A stretch of 64,000 bases of DNA from Phenylobacterium haematophilum (GCF_014196295.1 NZ_JACIDK010000002.1:372001-436000); one strand, 5' to 3'; numbered from the stretch's first letter, positions 37,158-45,770 are shown. Made by a program: numbers and translations. Notes: generated by a model from the sequence alone, not told the origin.

Positions 37158-39455
37158 CTAGAAGCGGACGTTGAGGGTCAGGATCGCCTGGCGGCCGGGA
37201 CCGTAGTCGGCGTGGTGCACGCCGTTGGTCTGGGCGATGTACTCCTCGTCGCCGACGTTCTTGACGTTCAGCTGCAGGTCCAGGTTCTCGCGGATGCGGT
37301 ACGCCGCATACAGGTCGAATTTCCAGTAGGCCGGGGCGTAGACGCGGTTGCCGCCGCCGCCCGCGCCGCCCTGGTTGCCGCCGTAGCTGTCCGACGAGTA
37401 GTAGGCGCCGCCGCCGAAGCTGAAGCGCTCGTTGAGGTCATAGGTCGTGAACAGGCTGAAGGTGTGCTCGGGCGTGTTGGCCAGCTGTTCGCCCTGGTTG
37501 ACGCCGTTGTAGGCGCCGCGGACCAGCTCGCTGTCCATGTACGTGTAGCCGCCGAACACCATCCAGGCCGGGGTGACGCGGCCGGTGACGCCGATTTCGA
37601 CGCCCTGGACCATGGTCTCGCCGACCTGGGCGTAGACTCCGCTCGCGATCTGGATCTGGGCGTTCTCACGGGTCATGTGGAAGATCGCCGCCGAGGCCGA
37701 TAGGCGCTCGCGGAAGAACGCCCACTTCACGCCGGCCTCGGCCGAGGTGATGTCCTCCGGATCGAGCAGGACGTTGGCGAGGTTGCCCGAGCCGGCGCCC
37801 GCGCCCGTGTTCTGGTCGCCGCCCGCGATCGTCGGCGGAGTCGAGGAAGTGCCGTACGAGACATAGAGGCTGCCGTTCGCCACCGGCTTGTAGACCAAGC
37901 CGACCTGGTAATTGGTGAACTGCCAGTCGCCCTTGCGCGGAGTGATGGTCGTGCCGGTGACCACGCCGCTGGCGCTGGTGACGGCCACGTCGCGGCCCGT
38001 GACCGAGTAGTCGTCGAAGCGTACGCCGAGGTTCAGCAGCCACTTGTCGCCGAACGACATGGTGTCGAAGGCGTAGACGCCGATGGTGTTGGTGTAGTTC
38101 ACCGACGGGGTCGGGCGGGTGATGATCCCCTGCCACGGGTCGCTCGGGTTCGGCGCATAGACGCGGGTGCAATCGCCGACGCCTGCGGTGGTGACGTTGT
38201 TGGCGAAGCCGGTCGGGCAAGCCGACCCGCCGGTGGTGTAGATCACGTAGGACGCGTTCCTGTTGGTCTCGCGCGACAGCTCCAGGCCGACGTCGTAGCT
38301 GTGCTCGATGCCGCCCGTGCGGAACTTGCCGTAGAAGTCGGTGACGTTGGCGACGGTCACGGCCTCGTTCCAGCGGGACTTGGTGCCGCGCTTCATCCAC
38401 CATTCGCCGGCCACGAACTGCGCGGCGCCGCCGTCGCCCGGGTTGGTGACCACGTAGTCGTTCAGGGTCCTGGCGACGCGGAAGGCGTTGCGGAAGGTGA
38501 TCGCCTCGTTGATGTCGTGCTCGGCGATCAGGGTGCCGACGTCGGCTTCCGTCTTCTGGAAATCGCGCGCCTTCAGCCCATAGAACGAGTCACGCGGCAC
38601 ATCGAGCACGCCGCTGGCGTTTGGACGCGGCGCGGTGGCCCCGCCCAGCTTGGTGTAAAGCGGCACGCCGTAGTCGGGCATGTCGTTGCGGGTCAGGTGA
38701 TAGTAGCTGGCGGTCAGGCGAGTGTCGGCGCCCAGGCCCACCGCGCCGCTGATCGCCGCGCCCCAGGCGTCGAAGTCGACGCTGTCGCGGCCGGGGACGT
38801 CGCCCTGCGTTCCCATCAGGTTGAAGCGGATCGCGCCGGTCTCGCCGACCGGCAGGTTGGCGTCGACCGTCCCGCGCAGATAGCCGCCGGTGCCGACGGC
38901 GGCGCCGGCGGCGATGGTCTCTTCCAGTTTCGGACGCTTGGTCGTCAGATTGATCGAGCCGCCGCCCGAGCCGCGGCCGTTGTAGGCGCTGTCCGGCCCC
39001 TTGATGACTTCGACCTGCTCCAGATTGAAGACCTCGCGGACCTGGCCGCCCGAGTCGCGAATGCCGTCGACGAAGATGTTGTTGCCTGAGGCCTGGCCAC
39101 GGATGAACGGACGGTCGGCCAGCGGCTGGCCGCCTTCGCCAGCGCCGAAGGTGATGCCCGGCGAGGTGCGCAGCAGGTCCGAAAGCGAGGTCGCGGCGGT
39201 CTGGGTGATCACCGCCTGCGGGATCACCGTGACGCTGCGCGGGGTGTCGAGCAATTGGGCCGTATACTTGGGCGAGGCCGGCTGAAGGGTCTGGTGGCCA
39301 TCGACCTGGACGCCCGACACTTCGGTCGCGTTGTCCGCCTCGTCGGCCAGCGCGAGCTGCGGAACCAGCGCCAGGCCCGCGACGCCGGCGACCGCAGCGG
39401 GAGTGAGCGCCTTGCGCGCATAGGCGCGAACGCCGTTTGTCCGTCGATTGATCAC
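37158..39455 (-). CDS. TonB-dependent siderophore receptor (catecholate/Fiu-like)
   Basis: 765 aa from GTG 39455, chosen because GAGGGG lies upstream and VINRRTNGVRAYARKALTPAAVAGVAGLALVPQLALA is a clean signal peptide. The plug domain (about 50-185) has DTPRSVTVIPQAVITQTAATSLSDLLRTSPGITFGAGEGG, RPFIRGQASGNNIFVDGIRDSGGQVREVFNLEQVEVIKGPDSAYNGRGSGGGSINLTTKRP, which is typical of Fiu/catecholate receptors. A 22-strand barrel follows, ending in ILTLNVRF with the terminal Phe of outer-membrane barrels. A perfect Fur-type palindrome lies 70 bp upstream. With PiuC next to it, iron-siderophore uptake is well supported; the exact siderophore is not. Confidence 0.93.
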   Translation of the reverse strand: MINRRTNGVRAYARKALTPAAVAGVAGLALVPQLALADEADNATEVSGVQVDGHQTLQPASPKYTAQLLDTPRSVTVIPQAVITQTAATSLSDLLRTSPGITFGAGEGGQPLADRPFIRGQASGNNIFVDGIRDSGGQVREVFNLEQVEVIKGPDSAYNGRGSGGGSINLTTKRPKLEETIAAGAAVGTGGYLRGTVDANLPVGETGAIRFNLMGTQGDVPGRDSVDFDAWGAAISGAVGLGADTRLTASYYHLTRNDMPDYGVPLYTKLGGATAPRPNASGVLDVPRDSFYGLKARDFQKTEADVGTLIAEHDINEAITFRNAFRVARTLNDYVVTNPGDGGAAQFVAGEWWMKRGTKSRWNEAVTVANVTDFYGKFRTGGIEHSYDVGLELSRETNRNASYVIYTTGGSACPTGFANNVTTAGVGDCTRVYAPNPSDPWQGIITRPTPSVNYTNTIGVYAFDTMSFGDKWLLNLGVRFDDYSVTGRDVAVTSASGVVTGTTITPRKGDWQFTNYQVGLVYKPVANGSLYVSYGTSSTPPTIAGGDQNTGAGAGSGNLANVLLDPEDITSAEAGVKWAFFRERLSASAAIFHMTRENAQIQIASGVYAQVGETMVQGVEIGVTGRVTPAWMVFGGYTYMDSELVRGAYNGVNQGEQLANTPEHTFSLFTTYDLNERFSFGGGAYYSSDSYGGNQGGAGGGGNRVYAPAYWKFDLYAAYRIRENLDLQLNVKNVGDEEYIAQTNGVHHADYGPGRQAILTLNVRF

Positions 39456-39524
39456 CGAATGCCCCTCGGCCGTATGCGAATGAAACTGCGAAGCGCTATT
39501 AATTACAGCTGGGTCACCTGGCAA

Positions 39525-39539
39525 TGCGAATTATTCGCA
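39525..39539. promoter_or_regulatory. Fur box
   Basis: TGCGAATTATTCGCA, a perfect 7-1-7 palindrome that fits the alphaproteobacterial Fur form TGCNAATNATTNGCA. It lies 70 bp upstream of the receptor GTG. Partial TGCGAA repeats nearer the start (39474 and 39487 regions) could extend the site. Confidence 0.75.
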
Positions 39540-39683
39540 AAATGACGCTGGTGTGTCGTCCAGGCCGCATCGGCGGGACCTTGAGCAGCTTGGTCGCCGG
39601 TTCGCCGAACTTTGTCGCGCGGAGCTCGCAACCGGCCGCCGGTTCGGCTGTTCCACTGTCGTCAGCCTCGACAGGAACATCCA

Positions 39684-39854
39684 GTGACCGAAGTCAGCGC
39701 CTACCAGATCGTCCGCCCGTTCGCCTGGATCGCCGCAACCGCGTTTGCAGTCGGTTTCGCCGGCTACGTCGCGATCGGCGCGGGCGCGCCCGGCCTGGGC
39801 GCGGACCCGCAGGCCCCGATGATGGCCACGGTCGCGGGCGCTTCGGCCGGCTAG
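39684..39854 (+). CDS. Small single-pass membrane protein, unknown function
   Basis: 56 aa from GTG 39684 with AGGA 8 nt upstream; the frame is open further upstream, but without a better start. One hydrophobic segment (about 9-31, VRPFAWIAATAFAVGFAGYVAIGAGAP) and a short Gly/Ala tail. I do not recognise the family. It is convergent with cysQ and overlaps its end by 4 nt. A GTTCC/GGAAC hairpin (39650-39678) covers the ribosome binding site. Real but unproven. Confidence 0.5.
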   Translation: MTEVSAYQIVRPFAWIAATAFAVGFAGYVAIGAGAPGLGADPQAPMMATVAGASAG

Positions 39855-40615
39855 CCCTTGGCGACGAACCAGCCGTTGCGGAAGCCGGCCTCGGCCTTGC
39901 CGTAGGCCACGTCCTGCCCCTCCGGGGTCTTCACCTGCCCCCCAGCCGCCGCCAGCACCGCATGGCCCGCGGCGATGTCCCACTCCATGGTCGGCCCGTG
40001 GCGGGGATAGATGTCGGCCGATCCTTCGGCGATACGGCAGAACTTGATCGACGAATCCATCGGCTCGCGCAGGTCGAATCCGTACTGCTCGGCCAGCTTC
40101 TGCGCGGTCTCGTCCTTCATGGTGTGGCTGATCAGCGCCACCGCCGCGCCCTGCGGCCACGGGCGTGTGCGTACGGGCTGCGCCGCCGCGCCAGTCGTAC
40201 GCTTCATCGCCGCGCCGCCCAAGGTGAACCAGGTCTCGCCGGTGGCGGGGGCGTTGACCGCCCCGGCCACCGGGCGGCCGTCTTCGATCAGGCCGATATT
40301 GACGGTGAAGTTCGGATCGCCCCGCACGAACGCCTTGGTGCCGTCGACCGGATCGACCAGGAAGAAGCGCGGCCCGATCGCGTCGGGAGTGCCGAACTCG
40401 CTGGCGTCCTCCTCCGAAATTACCGGAATATCGGGAAAAGCGGCCGACAGCCGCTCCAGGATCAGCGCCTCGCCGCGCCGGTCGGCTTCGGTCACCGGGC
40501 TTTCGTCGGCCTTGGAATAGACCGTCAGTTCCGACTTCCAGAGCGGCAGGATCAGCGCCGCGGCTTCCTCGCAGATCTCGGCCAGCACTTCGCCGACGTC
40601 GCGTGCGCCGCTCAT
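39851..40615 (-). CDS. cysQ: 3'(2'),5'-bisphosphate nucleotidase (inositol monophosphatase family)
   Basis: 254 aa. Metal-binding signatures of the FIG superfamily are all present: SPVTEADRRGEALI, PVISEEDAS (Glu-Glu), FFLVDPVDGTKAFVRGDPNFTVNIGLI (DPVDGTK) and GPTMEWDIAAGHAVLAAAGGQV (WDIAAGHAV). The CysQ subtype removes phosphate from PAP made in sulfate assimilation; the DPVDGTKAF and MEWDIAAGHA forms fit CysQ better than SuhB. It overlaps the DUF3553 gene upstream by 4 nt. Confidence 0.92.
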   Translation of the reverse strand: MSGARDVGEVLAEICEEAAALILPLWKSELTVYSKADESPVTEADRRGEALILERLSAAFPDIPVISEEDASEFGTPDAIGPRFFLVDPVDGTKAFVRGDPNFTVNIGLIEDGRPVAGAVNAPATGETWFTLGGAAMKRTTGAAAQPVRTRPWPQGAAVALISHTMKDETAQKLAEQYGFDLREPMDSSIKFCRIAEGSADIYPRHGPTMEWDIAAGHAVLAAAGGQVKTPEGQDVAYGKAEAGFRNGWFVAKG

Positions 40616-40809
40616 CGGGCGCCTCGCGGGTCGTCGCTCACGAACCTCAGGGCGATCACCGCGCTGTCGATCACCTGTTTACCTGCGTGCTCGAAGTTCA
40701 CCGTCACCTTGCGTCCCGCGACAGATTGCACCTGGCCCAGGCCCCAGTCCTCGCGGGTCGGGTGCATCACCAGCACGCCGGGCTCGAGGAAGGGATCAGG
40801 ACCGCCCAT
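40612..40809 (-). CDS. DUF3553 domain-containing protein
   Basis: 65 aa from ATG 40809 (MGGPDPFLEPGVLVMHPTREDWGLGQVQSVAGRKVTVNFEHAGKQVI); an in-frame ATG at 40845 is possible. The PGxLVxxPxxxDWGLGQVQSVxGxxVTVNFExAGK pattern is DUF3553, a small beta-barrel related to the CarD/TRCF RNA-polymerase-interaction domain; its function is not established. The stop overlaps the cysQ start in ATGA, so the two are probably co-translated. Divergent from chpT. Confidence 0.82.
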   Translation of the reverse strand: MGGPDPFLEPGVLVMHPTREDWGLGQVQSVAGRKVTVNFEHAGKQVIDSAVIALRFVSDDPRGAR

Positions 40810-40876
40810 GGGCGGTTCTCTAGAGTGCAGCGGCGCGTTTGCCAAAGCGCCAAATCAGGACAAGTTCGCGAGCGTA

Positions 40877-41566
40877 ATGATGGACGGCGTAGACACCCCC
40901 CAATCGACCCCTGAAACCGTGCCGGAAGGCAAGGCTCCGCCGCGCACCGCCGAGGTGGCCGCCTACCTGGCCGCGCGGATGTGTCACGACTTCATCAGCC
41001 CCGCGAGCGCCATCGTCTCGGGCCTGGATCTGCTGGACGATCCCAGCGCCCAGGACATGAAGGACGACGCGATGAACCTGATCTCGGGTTCGGCGCGCAA
41101 GCTGGCCGACCTGCTGGCCTTCACCCGGGTTGCGTTCGGCGCTTCGGCCTCGGCCGAGACCTTCGATCCGCGCGAACTGGAAAAGTTGGCCCAGGGCGTC
41201 TTCAACCACATGCGCGCGACGCTGGAGTGGCAGGTCGAGGCCCCGACCGTGAACAAACCGGCCGCCCGCGCGCTGATGAATCTGGCCCAGATGGCCGGCG
41301 CGGCGTTGCCGACCGGCGGCGTGGCCAAGGTGCGTGCCGTCGCCCAGGAAGCGACCATCGCCATCGCGGTCGAGGCGGTCGGTCCGCGCGCGCGCCTGCG
41401 TCCCGAGGTGCTGGCCGGCCTGCGCGGCGAGCCGCTGGGCGACGGCCTGCACGGCCACTGGGTCCAGGCCTACTATGTCCACCTGTTCATGGGCGACGCC
41501 GGCGGGCGGGTGTTCGCTGACGTGGCCGAGGAAAAGGTCACCTTCGCGGCGACGGTGCCGGCCTGA
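40877..41566 (+). CDS. chpT: Histidine phosphotransferase ChpT
   Basis: 229 aa from ATG 40877 (a second ATG follows immediately). The long open frame upstream of it is non-coding. ARMCHDFISPASAIVSGLDLLDDPSAQDMKDDAMNLI with phospho-accepting H37, SARKLADLLAFTRVAFGASASAE, ELEKLAQGVF and GPRARLRPEVLAGLRGEPL are nearly the same as I recall for Caulobacter ChpT. ChpT is a dimeric pseudo-kinase: a DHp-like helical bundle plus a degenerate ATPase-like domain. It takes phosphate from the CckA receiver and passes it to CtrA and CpdR, controlling the cell cycle. No cckA or ctrA gene is in the window. No strong ribosome binding site is visible. Confidence 0.95.
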   Translation: MMDGVDTPQSTPETVPEGKAPPRTAEVAAYLAARMCHDFISPASAIVSGLDLLDDPSAQDMKDDAMNLISGSARKLADLLAFTRVAFGASASAETFDPRELEKLAQGVFNHMRATLEWQVEAPTVNKPAARALMNLAQMAGAALPTGGVAKVRAVAQEATIAIAVEAVGPRARLRPEVLAGLRGEPLGDGLHGHWVQAYYVHLFMGDAGGRVFADVAEEKVTFAATVPA

Positions 41567-41612
41567 CGCCGACAGGGTGTCCGGCGAGGCTCGCGCCCCG
41601 CCGGATCGCCGG

Positions 41613-42042
41613 TCACGCCGCGGCGGCCGAGACCCGACCCTTCGGATCGGGGCCGTACTTGTTGGGGCCAGGCGTGCCGTCCAGCAGGTAGAAGATCAGC
41701 AGCACCAGCGCGCCGAGGAACGGGATAAGCCCAAGCAGCAGCCACCAGCCGGTGCGGTTGGTGTCGTGCAGCCGGCGAATGGATACCAGCCAGGCTGGGG
41801 ATCAGCAGCGCCAGCATCATCAGAAAGAAGACGCCGTAGAGCGCCTTGGCCGGCCCGTTCAGGACCGCGAACGGATCGGTCGGGTCGGCCACCCCCGCCG
41901 TCGGTCCGGCGACCAAGCCGATCAGGATCGAGAAGACGATCTGGATCCCGATCAGCAGCAGCCAGAAAAGCCACAATTCCATCCGGCGCGCCCGGCCGGT
42001 AAAATCCGCGTACTTGCGGAGCGGTTGGAACATCAAGTCCAT
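41613..42042 (-). pseudogene. DUF805 membrane protein, interrupted by one-base frameshift
   Basis: From ATG 42042 the protein starts MDLMFQPLRKYADFTGRARRMELWLFWLLLIGIQIVF and continues to LALLIPSLA, a normal DUF805 N-terminus with membrane helices. At about 41787 (reading GCT-G-GTA TCC on the minus strand) the frame shifts. In the next frame the expected continuation is perfect: VSIRRLHDTNRTGWWLLLGL IPFLGALVLLIFYLL, then DGTPGPNKYGPDPKGRVSAAAA and a TGA at 41613-41615. Removing one G restores a full protein of about 140 aa. The unshifted frame runs on antisense to chpT to about 41473 and is nonsense. It is either a recent inactivation or a sequencing error; DUF805 function is unknown. Confidence 0.85.
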
Positions 42043-42124
42043 CGTGCCCTCCGAAGCTAAGCTAGGGAGGACCCTAGCCTAACTTCGGGAGCTGACAACT
42101 CCCGCGCGTGCGGGCGCGGTTCGA

Positions 42125-43477
42125 CTAGTTCGGCGGGAACGGAGCGCGCTGGCCGCCGATCTTGGCCACGGCGCCACGGTGCATGACGAAGGTCGGGTGT
42201 TCCAGCTGGGTGACGTCCGACAGCGGGCTCTTGGCCACGGCGATGATGTCCGCGTCCTTGCCGGCTTCCAGGGTGCCGATGCTGGACGAGCGGCCCAGCA
42301 GGTCGGCGGCGTTGACCGTCGCGGCCTTGATCGCCTCGGTCGGGGTCATGCCGACGCTGACCATCAGGGCGAACTCCTTGCCGTTGTCGCCGTGGGCGGA
42401 GACGCCGGTGTCGGTGCCGAAGGCGATCTTCACGCCGTTGGCGATGGCCCGGCGGTGGTTGTCCATCGCCGCCTTGGCCGCGATCTCGGCCTTTTCCAGC
42501 GAGGCCTTCGAGCGGGCGCCGGCGCGGGCCTGGTCGAGGGCGGTCTTCGGAGCCAGCATGGTCGGCACGAAGTAGGCGCCGGTCTTCTTGAACAGCGCAT
42601 CGGTCTGGGCGTTGCCGAAAGTGCCATGCTCGATCGAGTCGACCCCGGCGTTCAGCGCGCCGACGACGCCGTCGGTGCCATGCGCGTGGGCGGCGACCTT
42701 GCGGCCGAACATGTGGGCGGTGTCGACGATCGCCTTCATCTCGTCGTCGAACATCTGCGCGCCAAGGCCCCCGGCGACGTTCGACAGCACCCCGCCGGTG
42801 GCGGTGAACTTGATCACGTCCGCGCCCTGGCTGATCTGGGCGCGCACGGCGCGGCGGCAATCTTCTGCGCCGTTGCAGACGTTGTCGCCCTCGCGGTGGG
42901 CGGCTTCGGTCAGGTCGCGGTTGAGATTGTTGGAGCCGTCGCCATGGCCGCCGGTGACGGCGATCGGGCGACCGGCGGCCAGAATGGTCGGCCCGGTCAG
43001 AAGGCCGTTGTTGATGCCGTCGCGCAGGGCGGTGACGCTGCGGATGTCGCTGCCGACGTCGCGGATGGTGGTGAAACCGGCTTCCAGGGTGCGGCGGGCG
43101 TTGTCGATGCCGATCACCATATCGTCTTCCAGGTCGCGGTTGGGCGCTTCCATGCGCCCCTTGACCTTGTCGTCGTCGCTGAAGATGTGGACGTGGCTGT
43201 CGATCAGGCCGGGCAGCACGAACTGGTCGCGCAGGTCGACGACCTTGGCCCCGGCCTCGGGTTCGACGAAGCCGTCGCGCACCGCTTCGATCTTGCCGCC
43301 GCGGACGATCAGGGTGGAGGCGCCGCGCGGCGCCTGGCCCGGCTTGTCCAGCAGCGCGCCAGCATGGATGACGGTGGCCGGCTGGGCTTGGGCGCCGGCC
43401 TGGCCGCTCGCGCCCATACTCAGAACAATGGCGACGCTGAGAATTTTAGCGGCGGTGGGCGCCGAGACTCTACGCAT
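42125..43477 (-). CDS. Secreted metal-dependent amidohydrolase (imidazolonepropionase/prolidase-like)
   Basis: 450 aa with a signal peptide (about 1-30, SVAIVLSMGASGQAGAQA), so exported. Amidohydrolase superfamily: VLPGLIDSHVHIFSDDD (HxH metal pair), then a bridging lysine region ADVIKFTATGGVL, VAAHAHGTDGVVGALNAGVDSIEHGTFG (two metal His), VKIAFGTDTGVSAHG (final Asp), and the C-terminal sandwich LEAGKDADIIAVAKSPLSDV. It matches the Xaa-Pro dipeptidase/cyclic imide-type enzymes that hydrolyse dipeptides or N-acyl amino acids in the periplasm. Divergent from the VOC gene. Confidence 0.9.
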   Translation of the reverse strand: MRRVSAPTAAKILSVAIVLSMGASGQAGAQAQPATVIHAGALLDKPGQAPRGASTLIVRGGKIEAVRDGFVEPEAGAKVVDLRDQFVLPGLIDSHVHIFSDDDKVKGRMEAPNRDLEDDMVIGIDNARRTLEAGFTTIRDVGSDIRSVTALRDGINNGLLTGPTILAAGRPIAVTGGHGDGSNNLNRDLTEAAHREGDNVCNGAEDCRRAVRAQISQGADVIKFTATGGVLSNVAGGLGAQMFDDEMKAIVDTAHMFGRKVAAHAHGTDGVVGALNAGVDSIEHGTFGNAQTDALFKKTGAYFVPTMLAPKTALDQARAGARSKASLEKAEIAAKAAMDNHRRAIANGVKIAFGTDTGVSAHGDNGKEFALMVSVGMTPTEAIKAATVNAADLLGRSSSIGTLEAGKDADIIAVAKSPLSDVTQLEHPTFVMHRGAVAKIGGQRAPFPPN

Positions 43478-43553
43478 GGATACTCCCCCCTTTAAAAACG
43501 GCCCGCACTCTAGCTTCGGTGGCGCCGGGGTCTAGAGTCCAATTGGAGGTTAT

Positions 43554-43940
43554 ATGACCCAAAGCCTCGCCCTCACCGCCCTCGTGGTCCGCGACTACGA
43601 CGAGGCGATCGGCTTCTATGTGGATCAGCTCGGCTTCAAGCTGACCCGCGACGACGACATGGGCGGCGGAAAGCGCTGGGTCGTCGTGACCCCGCCGGGC
43701 TCGCAGGGCGGCCTGCTGTTGGCCAAGGCGGCGGGCGAGATCCAGGCCGCGCGGGTCGGCGACCAAACCGGCGGCCGCGTCGGCTTCTTCCTGCACACCG
43801 ACGACTTCGCCGGCGACCATGCGCGCATGACCGCGGCCGGCGTGAAGTTCCTGGAGGCGCCGCGCGACGAGGCCTACGCCACCGTGGCGGTCTTCGAGGA
43901 CCTCTACGGCAACCGGTGGGATCTTCTGCAGCCGAAGTGA
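43554..43940 (+). CDS. VOC family (glyoxalase/bleomycin resistance-like) protein
   Basis: 128 aa made of two beta-alpha-beta-beta-beta modules: LALTALVVRDYDEAIGFYVDQLGFKLTRDDDMGGGKRWVVVTPPG and GFFLHTDDFAGDHARMTAAGVKFLEAPRDEAYATVAVFEDLYGNRWDLLQP. The FEDxYGNxWDLLQ ending is typical. Metal-dependent lyase or dioxygenase, or binding protein; no substrate can be read. It begins the plus-strand group with the TauD-type and SDR genes. GGAGG precedes the ATG. Confidence 0.88.
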   Translation: MTQSLALTALVVRDYDEAIGFYVDQLGFKLTRDDDMGGGKRWVVVTPPGSQGGLLLAKAAGEIQAARVGDQTGGRVGFFLHTDDFAGDHARMTAAGVKFLEAPRDEAYATVAVFEDLYGNRWDLLQPK

Positions 43941-44007
43941 GACCTTCTGACTCGCGCTCGGCGGCCAGGCGTTGTTTGATCGCGGGAGCCAAGAGGGAGA
44001 TGGTCCG

Positions 44008-44886
44008 ATGTCAGGCCTCAAGATCCGCAAGGTGGCCGGCGCCCTCGGCGCCGAGATTTCCGGCGTCGACCTGTCCGCCGACCTGCCCGACGCGGTGATC
44101 GAGGAGATCCGTGCGGCCTTCGTCCACCATCAGGTGGTGTTCTTCCGCGACCAGGCCCTGACGCCGGAGGCGCAGCTCGCCTTCGGCCGCCGCTTCGGGC
44201 CGCTGAATATCCATCCCTATGTCGCTGGCATGCCCGGCCATCCCGAGGTCATGGAGATCGTCAAGGAGCCGGGCGACAAGGTGAACTTCGGCGGCGGCTG
44301 GCACTCTGACATGAGCTTCCTGGAGAACCCCTCCATCGGTTCGATCCTCTATGCGGTCGAAATCCCGGAGTGGGGCGGCGACACCCTGTTCGCCAGCCAG
44401 GCCGCCGCCTACGAGGCGCTGTCGCCCGGCCTGAAAGCGACGCTGGAGAGCCTGAACGCCGTCCACTCGGCGGGCCGCGAATACTCCTCGCAAGGCCATT
44501 CGGCCCAGAAGCGCGCCTCGATGAAGGTCGTCGAGGCCGAGGGGGCGGTCGGCGAGTTCATCCATCCGGTGGTCAAGGTGCACCCCGAGACCGGCCGCAA
44601 GGCGCTCTACGTCAATCCGGCCTTCACGATGCGGATCGACGGCTGGAGCAAGCGCGAGAGCAAGCCGCTGCTCGATTTCCTGTTCGAGCATTCCCGCTAC
44701 GAGGCCTTCACCTGCCGCTTCGCCTGGAGCGCCGGGTCGGTGGCCTTCTGGGACAACCGCTCGGTCTGGCACTTCGCGCTCAACGATTATCCGGGGCAGC
44801 GGCGGCATATGCGCCGCGTCACGGTCGACGCCTGGCCCGCCACGGTGGGCAAGCCCGCTCTCCAGACGGCGGAGGGCGTTACCTAG
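44008..44886 (+). CDS. TauD/TfdA family Fe(II)/2-oxoglutarate dioxygenase
   Basis: 292 aa from ATG 44008, with AAGAGGGAGA upstream. KIRKVAGALGAEISGVDLSADLPDAVIEEIRAAFVHHQVVFFRDQALTPEAQLAFGRRFG is the usual TauD N-terminus. The Fe ligands are GGGWHSDMSFLENPS (HxD) and the distal His in FWDNRSVWHFALNDYPGQRRHMRRVTV, with the 2OG arginine in HMRRV. The family hydroxylates taurine, alkyl sulfates, or herbicide-like and carnitine-type substrates. The GGGWHSDMSF and long middle loop fit the wider alpha-ketoglutarate dioxygenase group rather than true TauD. An SDR gene follows 65 bp on, separated by a weak hairpin (44888-44907). Confidence 0.9.
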   Translation: MSGLKIRKVAGALGAEISGVDLSADLPDAVIEEIRAAFVHHQVVFFRDQALTPEAQLAFGRRFGPLNIHPYVAGMPGHPEVMEIVKEPGDKVNFGGGWHSDMSFLENPSIGSILYAVEIPEWGGDTLFASQAAAYEALSPGLKATLESLNAVHSAGREYSSQGHSAQKRASMKVVEAEGAVGEFIHPVVKVHPETGRKALYVNPAFTMRIDGWSKRESKPLLDFLFEHSRYEAFTCRFAWSAGSVAFWDNRSVWHFALNDYPGQRRHMRRVTVDAWPATVGKPALQTAEGVT

Positions 44887-44951
44887 GCGAGGCCGCGAGC
44901 GGCCTCGTCCCCAAATAAAAACAAAGACATTTCATTAGGGAGATTTCGAGA

Positions 44952-45764
44952 ATGGTCACCGTCAATCCAAACGGGACGCTGAAGGGCCGCGTCGCCCTGG
45001 TCACCGGCGCCAGCCGCGGCATCGGCGAGGCGATCTGCGCCCGCCTGGCCCAGGAGGGCGCCAAGGTCGTCGCCTCGGCACGCACCGCCGAGAGCGGCGA
45101 GAGCCGGCTGCCCGGCACCTTGCAGGACACCGTCGAGCGCATCGGCAAGGCCGGCGGCGAGGCGGCCTTTATCAAGGCCGACCTGGCTCAGGCCTCCGAG
45201 CGCGAGCGCCTGGTCGAGGAAGCGACCGCCCTCTACGGCCCGGTCGACATCCTGATCAACAACGCCGCCATCACCTATTTCATCCCGGTCGAGGAGTTCC
45301 CGGAGAAGCGCTTCAAGCTGATGATGGAGGTGCAGGTCTACGCGCCGTTCCACCTCTCGCAGCTGGTCATCCCCGGCATGCGCGACAAGGGCGCCGGCTG
45401 GATCGTCAACATCTCCTCGCCGGCCGGCATCCATCCCAAGCAGCCCTACGGCCCCGGCCGCGGCGGCACCGTCTACGGCATATGCAAGGCGGCGCTGGAG
45501 CGGTTCTCGACCGGCCTGGCCTCCGAGGTCTATGCTGACAACATCGCGGTCAACGTGGTCTCGCCGGGCCTCGTCGACACCCCCGGCGTGGCGGTCCACG
45601 GCCTGATCAACGAAGCCACCAAGAGCCGCGTGCAGCCGATCGAGTACATCGCCGAGGCGGTCTACCGGCTGGCTTCGGGCGATCCGCAGACTGTCACCGG
45701 CCGGGTCGATTACGCCGAGCCGCTGCTCAAGGAACTGGACGTCCAGCCGGCGGCGCTGATCTAG
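44952..45764 (+). CDS. Short-chain dehydrogenase/reductase
   Basis: 270 aa. NAD(P)-binding VALVTGASRGIGEAICARLAQEGAKVVASART (TGxxxGIG), DILINNAAITYFIPVEEF (NNAA), IVNISSPAGI with the catalytic Ser, TVYGICKAALERFSTGLASEVYADNIAVNVVSPGLVDTPG (YxxxK). GGGAG precedes the ATG. A strong hairpin terminator follows at 45771. Substrate unknown; it may act with the neighbouring dioxygenase on the same compound. Confidence 0.92.
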   Translation: MVTVNPNGTLKGRVALVTGASRGIGEAICARLAQEGAKVVASARTAESGESRLPGTLQDTVERIGKAGGEAAFIKADLAQASERERLVEEATALYGPVDILINNAAITYFIPVEEFPEKRFKLMMEVQVYAPFHLSQLVIPGMRDKGAGWIVNISSPAGIHPKQPYGPGRGGTVYGICKAALERFSTGLASEVYADNIAVNVVSPGLVDTPGVAVHGLINEATKSRVQPIEYIAEAVYRLASGDPQTVTGRVDYAEPLLKELDVQPAALI

Positions 45765-45770
45765 GAAACT

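Noticed and set aside
39524..40876. Upstream extension of the chpT reading frame
   Set aside because: It covers cysQ and DUF3553 antisense; family comparison puts the start at 40877.
44888..44907. Hairpin CGAGGCC/GGCCTCG after the TauD-type gene as a terminator
   Set aside because: Only 7 bp with no T-tract, and the SDR gene downstream is probably co-transcribed.
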